Source: Pseudeuparius sepicola (lineage: Eukaryota > Arthropoda > Insecta > Coleoptera > Anthribidae). Taken from it: a stretch of DNA of 64,000 nucleotides. The position numbers and the translations under genes were made by a program. The stretch is taken from positions 126,109,373 to 126,173,372 of the forward strand of contig OY987299.1 in assembly GCA_963920635.1 (NCBI GenBank). Reading direction: 5' to 3'. The first letter of the stretch is position 1; each line of letters starts with the position of its first letter. A model generated the notes under the pieces. That model was not told where the DNA came from. It saw only the letters and a list, made by a program, of their open reading frames with translations, and ran no database searches. Positions 54,763 through 64,000 of this stretch are shown here, in pieces.

Positions 54763-57700
54763 CATGTCCATGATAATTTACACTACACAACTAACAACAC
54801 GATAACTACGCAAACAATATATTATAATAATAAATATCAATAACAAACTGTAGTAAATCGCGCAAATATTATCTACTAATGTTTTGATTTAGCGATATAC
54901 GGAATGACAGTTGGCATGACGGGATGTCAACTGCCGATCAGAAAACCATACATGTGTTAGATGACATGTGGATATATGAATATGGTTTGATGGGCGAGTG
55001 ATGTTGCCACATACGCGAATATCTATTGAAGCCTGCGAATATTTATAGTATAGATATGTTCCGTATACAGATATTTTAACCAAAATGTCACGTGACAGAG
55101 ATGAAAAATATAGTTTCCAGCGTGTGCGCAGCATAAACAGACATCGAGTCAATATATATAAAAAAGTCTTCATGTTACAAAATTTGTGTGTGCAATTGCG
55201 TTAGTTAAAGCTCATTAAGTAACAGATATTCATATCGGCAAGCTCGAGATATTTGAATATTATTGCAAACGGGCACCGGCAACGTTGCCATTCCGTTTCT
55301 CCTGACAGGCACAGAGTTGCCACGTTTGGCGTTCTGGACAATAGACGAAACTGTAGATTTCAGCCTGAACAAAATTGTGCAACTTCGTCTTTAATTATCG
55401 TAAATAAATAAGGGTTAAAAGCCGTCGTTTCATTTATTACGTGTTATGTTGGTGCATCTACGTCAAACTGAGTACAATTTTAGAGCAATTGAAAATATTG
55501 AAAATAATTCCAGACACGAGGTATCGCTAGCATTCACCTCCTATTTCGAGGAAAGGGAATTAACTCGAGGCGTGTACGAAAACTCTACAAAACAACTTTC
55601 CATATAGCTTACTGCTACAGCCGACTCTAGGAAAAGCCCTGAAGTTGAGAAGGCTGGCAACACCAGAATTAATTTGTGTAGTGCGGGTAGTGCTATCGTC
55701 GCCAGATTGCTCCGACGAGGCAGTGTCTCTGGGTGGAAACAGACAGCCCGAAGTGCTGGCGACAGCTTTTTTATAAATTTGTTTTGTTTGTGAAAAAATG
55801 AAACATTTCTCGTTTTGGGCTTTCCAAAGGACGAAAATTTAAGAATTAAATGATTACGGGTCTATTGCATACACAAACTAAAGTACCCTTTAAAATTAAA
55901 GAAGCTTGCTAACAATCCAAACATTGTTTAATATCGTTGCAAAAGTTTCTTTACCAAATTTTAAAGTCAAAATATATTTTAGTTGAATGTATTATGAAAT
56001 TGACCCTAACTGCCATTTCAATCACAAGACATATTATTCTCCTTCACAACATGCAGTTCTCTGTTCGCTTATTGTTTGCATTTTTAAGAAAATTTTACCA
56101 TTAGGGAAGATAGGTAATCATCATTTGCCTGACGGCGCACTTTGCGAAAAACTCTCACAAAAATTCGACTTACAACAAAATGTAGTTCCCTCTATTTGCC
56201 CAAATTTACCATATTAATTGTCGAAAATGTACCTATCTACATCAGGAATCGTACTTATTATTACTTATATTATATTATGTGTATATTTTGTTACTTGTTA
56301 CTGCTTTTTTGTCTGTTAAACAAATGTACCTACTTACTTAGGTACCCAATTATTGAAACAAAGGTCGCAAATGTTACTAATTATAATTAAAAAGAGGGTT
56401 GAATATTTATTAGAAAAGATAAACTAAGCCAACGTGCAGACTGCCCTAGACTGCATAGACCCGTTAAACCGTCCCGCTGCGGCATTGCCACATGTTTGTA
56501 AAGCTTGTAAAGTTTGAGAAGGTTTTGTTAGTGCCCCATCATTGAGTACAGCTTCCGTCCGCTAGATGGCGGCGGCAAAAAATAATCGGCTGAGGCTGAG
56601 AGTTTAGCATGAATTAATCTCTCTTTGCGGTTCTGTAATGAACCGTCAGAATCGCATTGTGACGTCCGCAAAGATATATAAATATAATCTCTGTGGTTCT
56701 CCCGCAAAGGAATGCAAGCAGCGCCGTTGGGGGCATCCAGCGACCAATAATAGCGAAACTATGACGGGATAAATTAACTTCAGGCTATCATCCGTAGAGG
56801 GCGGTATGTAACGAGTCAAGAACTTTGCATTAGAGTAGCATGTAGAGGTGATTACTAGCATCAGTACACATGAAGCGTACAGTTTATGTTGCTTGATTGC
56901 ACATTTAACTTCAACAACTTTGTTTTCTGAACTTTCGGAGAATAAATCTTTCTTCTTTCTCAAAGATATACCTCAATGTCATGTCAAAGTGCCATGACAA
57001 CAGAACAAATAACCTGGCCACCTGTCTGATGTATTTCTCACCCTGTGTTGTATCTAATTATCCACTAACTTCTCTTTGAATAAGTGATAATAATATTTCA
57101 CTGAATATGTTCGTATTATAGATATCATTTATCTATATATATTCCGAACGCATTCTACCAACTTTCTGTACGGATTATCCAGATATCACTGTGATTCAGC
57201 CATTATAGGGTCCCACCAGGAGGAAATTTCCTGGAAACTTTTCTCGTTATTATAGCAATGTTGTAGAGTAAAACATTTGATTGAATAGAACAAAATACAG
57301 GTGTAAAATTTTCATGAAATTCTATGTAGAAATACTGCAACAATTTTAGAAAATTTCTTTAAAAAATGGTCCCAAACATTTAGTTAGAAGTTATTTGCTG
57401 AGTACGCTTAGATTTGGATAAAAGTGGCTTGTATTTCAAAGATATCGTAAGTCTCTTTACTGACACTTCATATTTTATCATTACGGAACTGAAACTGCAC
57501 TCAATTGTTAGTCTACCCTAATAAGCAGTCGTTGACAAGCTAATTACGTGTTTAATAGTTAGCACAACACAGACAGAGCGGCAGGGCATTGTTGTCACAT
57601 TTCTTTGGAGTCCCTCTGAGGAACTAATTTCGTTTGCTTTTGAATTATTCATCGACTTGTCTTTCGGCTATAAATTCTACATCAGTGCTTGTTTTATGTT

Positions 57701-58891
57701 TGATTTAAATTGCTTACGTTTTTCGTTTTTTCGTAAGGCATAACTCTCATTTCTGAACTTTTCAAGTTAAAATTATGCACAATAATTACGAGTAATTTCT
57801 AGAATCAGAATTTAAAACTGAACTTACACACTAAAAACTTACATGTTTCACATACAGCATTAGCTTTAACGAATTTAGAATGAAATCCATAATTATTATG
57901 CATGTTAGTAGCAGAATGTGCTGTTTTAATATGTTTTATGATCATAATTAATTTGTTCTTACATGTGTTTTAAAATACTTTTATCCGACATTTAAATTAT
58001 ACAATAGCAAACTTTGACATGTGCGAGGTAAAATAATGTACTCTTTTCTGCACGAATAAAAATAATTTAATTTTTATTTATGTAAAAAAACAAATACTTA
58101 TATCCTCCGTTCCATTTATAATGAAAATATCCTTTAATTGATAAAGAGGTGCAAAACACAAAATAGTGTCATTTGAGGGCCACGGTGTGTTTACGAAATT
58201 CCATTGTTTTTTTTTGCGCGCAATATGGCCTACAATAATTTATTCTGTGCTGGAAAATGATCGATTGGAGCCGAAATAGCCGAGATTAGTGGAGCGAAAA
58301 CGTTGGAAATGGGGATGTTAATTATAACTCGCTCACGGGTTTGTATGGGTTTCCAGAGGCTATTTGCACGACGGCCTAGTTATTAATTTCAAAGGTTTTT
58401 TTATCTGGTTGCAGAAATTGGCTTTTACATGAATGTGGCAAGTTAAGAACTTTACAAGGGAAACTGAAAAGAAAAATAAATGCAGGTGTCATTAGGCTAC
58501 GTTAGCATTCATGATTGCGAAATTAGATGTAGTCCAATGGCCCAGTGTCTTTTAGCAGACACGAGATACTTAATTGAAAATGTGAGTCCATGCTCAAAAT
58601 CTTAGAAATTTTAAAATAGGTACCTAGTAGTGATCTTCTTTACCTAGCTATTTGTTATGTGTCAACTGATTAAATGCAACCTAACCTTTATACTTTGTGA
58701 TTCAATACATAACATTAATTATTTGTGTTTGTACTATTTGCATTGTATCATTTAAATGTGGATTTAAATAGCTTGTTTTAATAATAAGCATAAGCATAGC
58801 ATAAAAATTGTCTCAGGCATAAAGGTCAATTCAGTGTTTTCATATTGACCTGCTTATATAAACTAATATAAATTTAGTTTTAACTTTAGAC
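54763..58891. other. Long non-coding stretch
   Basis: 54990-55260 is the inverted counterpart of 23210-23480. A THAP-like remnant (GFPKDENLRIK then TGA) is at 55803-55853. 55670-55780 and 56430-56660 are mildly GC-rich, 57000-58140 is AT-rich and featureless, and 58150-58400 is more complex and could be a conserved non-coding piece. No open frame has a recognisable domain. Confidence 0.4.
55803..55853 (+). pseudogene. THAP middle-segment remnant
   Basis: The frame from 55803 reads VLGFPKDENLRIK and then TGA where THAP domains have Trp. FPKDxxLRxKW is the conserved centre of THAP domains. A single base change would explain the stop. Short and without flanking confirmation. Confidence 0.35.
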
Positions 58892-59351
58892 CTCTGAGAA
58901 ATAACCAAGGATAGAAGGCAGTAAAACCAAAAAGTAAACAAAGCCAACATCTTTTGAATGATGCCACATACTCCATTGTTTACAGCATTTCATTTTCAAA
59001 ATAGACGGGTTTAATAATGGGATTAAATGAAAAAAACACCTTCCGATGACACTAAATTAACAAATGTAGCTATTAGTTCTTTGTATGTGACAATTTTAAA
59101 CTAAATCGCCCTGTAATTATAGTAGATAATTATCACTTTAACAAAATCGTCAACTGGTACCTCAAAACTACCAACTTGGCAACGCCGCCGTTCTAGCCCT
59201 GCATATCATTATTTGTTTTCTATTCGGCGCCCAGTGCGTCAGTCTCTCTGATTGTTTACGTCATTATTTTTCGTATTTTGAAGTGTTTTTTTTTTTAAAT
59301 TAATAGCCTGTTTATTAGTATTTAGGATATTAGTGACTAATTTAGTATATA

Positions 59352-59416
59352 ATGGGACGCAAAAAGTGTGTGGTATGTGGCCAAAGGGATATTTCTCAGG
59401 ACATAAACTATCATAG
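59352..59416 (+). CDS. THAP first exon of P-like transposase
   Basis: ATG at 59352 encodes MGRKKCVVCGQRDISQDINY and then HR, with a CVVC zinc-ligand pair and the YHR that precedes FP in THAP domains. A donor, CATAG/GTAAAT, interrupts the domain at the usual place (59416/59417). The exon would supply the first half of the sequence-specific DNA-binding domain of the transposase. No second exon is recognisable in this copy, so the gene is incomplete. Confidence 0.65.
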
Positions 59417-59431
59417 GTAAATATTGTTGTG

Positions 59432-60960
59432 ATGCTCACCCCGTATATGATGTTAGTTGACGAGCGGTATGTTACAGAGTGATTCGCAAGTTACTTAGGT
59501 ACTTTTAGTGTGGGCCTAAGGGTGTATAACGGAAACTCTGGGTAGTTTAACTATATGTATTAAGATTAAATACGAAACAGTGCATTAAGTTAACAAAACA
59601 CAGTTTAAAAGGAAGTTCAAAAACATATGTGCAATAATTAAATAATAAAAAATCTATGATTTCGCACATCGCCACTCAAAATATCCAAAATATGAACCCC
59701 TTTTATGTAACACAATCCAAACGTTTCAAATGGTACCTAACTGTTAAACAATCGAATTTAAATTAGGGCACAAAACAATATGTCAAAATGGCACAAATAC
59801 ATAAACTATGGCCTAAAAAGGTACAAAAATTGCAAAAGATTTCCAAATAGCATAAAAATTAATTGACTACTCGGTATAACATCCTCTAACCTCCCAGTAT
59901 AAAATTGGTATAAACTGTAAATCAATATTACTCAAATTTATAACATAAACTAGTTCAAATAAAAGACAAAATTCTTGAAATTGACAGCAAAATAATATGG
60001 TTCAATATTAATTCCCAAATCCATTCAAAATTTCCAATAAAGGTTATAAAATTATTTCAGTTCAAATGAAATGCACAATAAATTCAATTTCTCTAAAGTT
60101 CTGAAAATACTTTCAAAATTCGAAATAAAAAGTCAATTCAAACATAAAGGAATCAAAACAAAAATATATTACTCTTTGGCCAGTCTAAACTTACTTAGGT
60201 GCTTAGGTGAATATTTATCTCTTGGTGATTTTGACCAGGGATTTCTGGGGCAACTGGGGCGATGGACCGCGGCCAGCTGGCCGCGTCCCGCAACTGTGGA
60301 CTATCTTGCGTCTGGACTACGACTGGGATGACGACTTGCGGCTTCGCCTCCTTATATACTTAATTTTACCCAATATTATTCGGGGGCCTCAACACCTGGG
60401 ATCTAAGGGCATCGGAATCAAAGGAAAATAACCTTGATAGCGCTTAGGGGTACACGTTATGGGCATCTCAAAGGAATACCGCCTGCAACGGCTTTTTCCA
60501 GGCCTACAGTAGATTTACATAAGTGTGATATTTTTATAACGTGGTCTGGGGCTCTCACTAGGATATAGTAGAAATATCGTGAAATTAAAACTTCTGGCTT
60601 GGGCGCTTGCCGGGGCACCACATCGTGAAAGCGTTGTACCTACACACGGGCGTAGAATGAGGGCTTTTGCCTCTCGTCCACTCATAGAATTCTTTGAGAT
60701 CTTTCGCTTCGGTATATAACCATGTTCAAAATAATCAAAATAAAGTAAGTAAGTAGGTATCTAAATCTCGCCCGTTTATGTAAAACTATTTTTTCACTCG
60801 ATGTTACTTTATTAGGTAGTTCCACAGAAAATATAGGCTACTCTTCAGATTTCCTCGAGATGCAAATTTAAAACAAAAATAGTTAAAGGCATTGAATCTT
60901 CCAGGAGAAGAAAGTAGTCCCGATTCACGCCAATGCAAACTGTTTTGAATCGGACGGAAA
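59432..60960. other. Unassigned interior of the longer P-like copy
   Basis: Absent from the 644-bp relative. 60210-60480 and 60600-60690 are GC-richer than the rest, and AATAAAG occurs near 60743. I cannot tell a solo LTR, another insertion or original interior apart. Confidence 0.35.
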
Positions 60961-61059
60961 TGTTTGTTTAACTTGGTAAATTTGCATAAGATGTTGTTTG
61001 ACTAAAAACGTGTGCATTTTGATGCTTTTGTTCCATCTATCCTTGGTTATTTTTCTGAG

Positions 61060-62207
61060 CTTTAGACATAAGGAAGTTCGTTAAATTCGACTTTATGCTT
61101 GTTTTTATGATAAAATATGTGTACTGCGCGTGTGCTATTATATGGTCCACTTGCATTTTCTTTATAAGAGCACAGAATGATTCTCTGTGAAATGTACTGA
61201 AACTAAATAATTCATAGCTTATATCTACAGGGTGTTCAGATTTGAGCCTGAACACCTCTGTAAAATTGTGATGCGCTGCACGATTTTGATGAATTTTTTG
61301 TCCTGTCACACTTGTGGAACATATCATTATTCCACGGCCTGCTATAATTTTTTTTCGTTGCAATTTTTGGGAAAATGCTATTATAGGTTTTTTTTATAGA
61401 AAATCTGGCAACGTAACTTTATTCGGCACCCCCAAAACCCCATTGTCCCAAGTTTTATTAATTTACTTCGCCTAATATGATTTCTACAGGGCCTTAAAGT
61501 TGGGAAAATTGATTTTTTTTATTTTCACTTAAAAATCAGCAATGCTTTGGAAATATTTGAAAATAGGGTAAACTTAATCTAATCTATTTTATTTGAAACT
61601 ATGGGATGATAGATATGAGTACATATAAGCAATAAGCTTCTCTTTTGCATGTTTGCAAGTATGTACAACCTACACGCGCGGCCCTTGAAATCGTTCCAAT
61701 ACGTGCGGTGGCAAAGGCGTACAACTGACAACGTTGCAATTACCCCTCCCCTCTCTCGCGGTTTGAAAGCCAGCGCCAGCCATAACCTCAAAGGCGTAAG
61801 TGACGGCAAATCTAACATCGTATTAACATTGCCTTACGTGACATTGCCATAGTTACAGTGCGAAAAAAAGTTAGGTTGGCCTTAGATTGCGTGAATAATA
61901 GTGGAAAATCTTACAACCCTGCCCACGTATATTGGCGGCTTTTTTCGCAAAAATCTTTCGACAACCTCGAATAGAGCCGTTTTTAAAATCGAAGGAGGTG
62001 GGAAAATAAATACTTTCCTCCGGTATCAAAAAGAACCTCGAAAATCCGATATCTAAGAAAATTTTCCGATTCACGATTAGCCATTAGAATCAACGAAACC
62101 GACGGAAAATCCTCTGAAACCACTCTTGGAGATTGCGGGTTTTTCCTATTTCTCGATTTTTTGGGGGCCCGGGAAGCATAAGAACCTCACCCGAAGACTC
62201 CGTGAAG
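61060..62207. other. Non-coding
   Basis: A CAGGGTGTTCAG end is at about 61230 without a partner. 61660-61830 is GC-richer. No gene is supported. Confidence 0.35.
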
Positions 62208-62214
62208 CTTTTAC

Positions 62215-63287
62215 CAAAGTCTAGAGAATACTATAAGTCCTGCCGTCTCCCGCTCCCTCGGCCCGCCGTCATCGGAGTACGGCGATCGATATCTGATTTG
62301 ATAAGAAAATAAACTTATAGACCGGGAGATAGTGACAGATTTTTGGACGTGATTTTACTCAGTATGCCTTGCAAAGGGCATTATGTGGCACATATTCTCA
62401 CAATAATAAGGTATGAATCAGAGAGTCATCCTGGGTTCTTCATGTGAAAAACTGAGTTTTCAATTATTCGAAAAATATGCGTTTTGATACGATTTTACAC
62501 AGGCTGCCATGTGTTTTATAATGAAGTTCAAATAGAAAATTCCTCGGAAAACCATAGGCATACCGTTAGGGTGGGTCCAAAGGGCTATTATTGCCACGTG
62601 ATCTTGTATTTTAATTATTAACTTTTCCACGTTTCTAAACAGGCTGCCAATAAGAAGTATGCAAGTTCTTGTTATGAAACTGCTGAAGAAAAGATGGCAT
62701 ACCGTTTGCGCATATCCAAGTACACTTAACATCGAATAAATCGTTTAAATTATTAAATAACATTCAATTTAAACAGTACTTGGACAAGCGTAAAAGGTAT
62801 GCCATCCTTTTTTCAGCATTTTCATAACAAGCACTTGCATACTTCTCCTTGGCAGCCTGTTCAGAAACGTGGAAAAACTAATTATTAAAATACAAGTTCA
62901 CGTGACAATAATAGCCCTTTGAACCCACGCTAACGGTATGCCTATGGTTTTCCGAGGATTTTTCTATTTTGAACTTCATTCACACACGGCAGCCTGACTA
63001 AAATCATATCAAAACGCATATTTTTCGAATAATTGAAAACTCAGTTTTTCATATGAAGAACCCAGGATGACTCTCTGGTTCATACCTTATTATTGTGAGA
63101 ATATGTGCCACATAATGCCCTTTGCGAGGCATACTGAGTAAAATCACGTCCAAAAATCTGTCACTATCTCCCGGTCTATATGTAGCTGAGAGCGGTTCGA
63201 GGCTGATTTACGACCAGTCGCAAAAAATTGTTATTTTCTCCGAGAGAACAAAGAAGTGAGCTGACTTATAGTATTCTCTAGACTTTG
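62215..63287. mobile_element. Foldback element with 7-bp duplication, copy 2
   Basis: 1073 bp, near-identical to 29149-30033 outside the ~200 bp that copy 1 lost. Ends CAAAGTCTAGAGAATACTAT; perfect 7-bp duplication CTTTTAC (62208-62214, 63288-63294). The internal palindrome is centred near 62755, with arms of about 400 bp. The two arms differ only by scattered changes. No coding capacity. Confidence 0.9.
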
Positions 63288-63294
63288 CTTTTAC

Positions 63295-64000
63295 CTTATA
63301 CCTACATTATTTAACTAATGCCACTTTGACAATCAAGGAAATGCGCGTAATCTCAAAACACCAAGGAACAGTGTAAAACTTTAAATGCACTACTTATAAA
63401 TTATTATAATAATAATGCAGCGATTTAACCTTTTTTGTTGACTGGCGTTATCAAAACGTCAGTCAACGCAATTTTTATTTACGGGGAGGAGCGGGGTGGT
63501 ACGAGGGAATGTAGGGGAAGTTGTCGATTCGAGAAGCCGGGGAATTGGCGCAAGGTTGCCGCACTTACCCGAAATTCTTGATTTCTTGCTCATTTTTCGT
63601 GCCTAGTGGAAACATTTATGAAGCCGCGCCTGTACCTAATTAATAAAGAAACAATAAACAGTTCCGCTAACGTGAGTTTTTTATTCGCGGGAAGATGCCT
63701 ATAATTACTTTCAAAATTACTCTTTGAACATCTACCGCACGTGCATTTAAGGACGGAAATAAAACGTCATCACCTCGCGACGACATTCATTTGACCGTGT
63801 TCCTAACTAGGATAAATGTTGCTAAAACAGAAATTGGGTACTGGAGTGCAAAAATTGCGCAAGTGTCTGTAAGATGGCGCTGGAGTTGGAGAGCGGCCAT
63901 TGGTACAGAGCGAGAATAAAAAGTAATGTTTCGCCTTGCTAAAATAAGTTTCCGTTCCTTATAAGTTGTTTTGTTGCCCGGCAAGGTCGTTGGTCGGAAC
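63295..64000. other. Unique sequence to window end
   Basis: 63437-63468 is an imperfect hairpin (GTTGACTGGCGTT / AACGTCAGTCAAC). 63480-63990 is CpG-containing and has AAGATGGCGCTGG and GCCATTGG words, so it could border a promoter beyond the window. No exon is identified. Confidence 0.35.

Larger units (their letters stand above)
58892..61059 (+). mobile_element. P-like element (longer copy) with intact THAP exon
   Basis: 2168 bp. Ends read CTCTGAGAAATAACCAAGG and CTCAGAAAAATAACCAAGG. A perfect 8-bp duplication CTTTAGAC lies at 58884-58891 and 61060-61067. The outer parts align to 14628-15271; about 1.5 kb of interior (59432-60960) is extra and has no transposase frame, so it is either filler from an abortive repair event or a nested unidentified element. 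It carries an intact THAP start exon. P superfamily by TSD size, THAP exon and terminal motif. Confidence 0.85.

Overview
This window is an insect-like, TE-dominated, AT-rich piece of a nuclear genome with no intact host protein-coding gene that I can support. The case for an insect rests on established element biology: a complete env-bearing Ty3/gypsy retroelement of the errantivirus type, P-superfamily elements with THAP exons, hAT elements with ZMYM1/hAT C-terminal domains, and LINE remnants with insect Jockey/CR1-like reverse transcriptase. I cannot name the order or species.

Layout. 1-952: flanking DNA with a THAP zinc-finger first-exon remnant (230) and a CpG/C-rich tract. 953-7862: a full-length minus-strand errantivirus-like element with identical LTRs, a tRNA-Ser-like primer site, gag, a -1 frameshift site, pol and env. 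A leader exon with donor and an acceptor before env suggest spliced env expression. 8018-9066: a non-autonomous hAT element with an 8-bp TSD. 10485-10905: a TA-flanked MITE. 12048-13184 and 16611-17728: two near-identical internally deleted hAT copies that carry a heat-shock-like promoter. 13593-14445: a 157-bp duplication. 14628-15271: a short P-like element. 18.2-21.0 kb: tracts rich in ACAC/GTGT half-sites and one copy (A) of a repeat seen again at 45.5-48.4 kb. 21580-22742: a composite element made of a (TATG)n microsatellite, a 122-bp tandem repeat and a long hairpin; a second, inverted copy (40263-41292) is nested in a hAT element (39140-42040). 24768-25715: LINE remnant. 29149-30033 and 62215-63287: two copies of a foldback element with 7-bp TSDs. 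30625: THAP pseudo-exon. 31.4, 35.3, 42.4, 43.4, 45.9 and 46.9 kb: hairpin MITEs ending CAGGGTG. 38047: a tRNA-like gene without U33. 49401: a TTAA-flanked foldback. 49844: intact THAP first exon. 50106-53675: a 3.6-kb interval bounded by CAGGGTGTA inverted repeats, holding a CpG-rich block and diverged exon-like duplications. 54066-54762: small hAT. 58892-61059: larger P-like copy with an intact THAP first exon. 63.3-64 kb: CpG-containing unique DNA.

How things work together. There is no host pathway here. The content is layered transposition: elements nested in elements, with paralogous empty sites that date some insertions (for example copy A against copy B for the 45.85-kb MITE). The youngest insertion appears to be the errantivirus, whose LTRs show no difference and whose three ORFs are open. 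The most unusual features are the promoter-bearing deleted hAT copies, the P-like family with perfect 8-bp TSDs, the foldback family with 7-bp TSDs, and the microsatellite/tandem-repeat/hairpin element.
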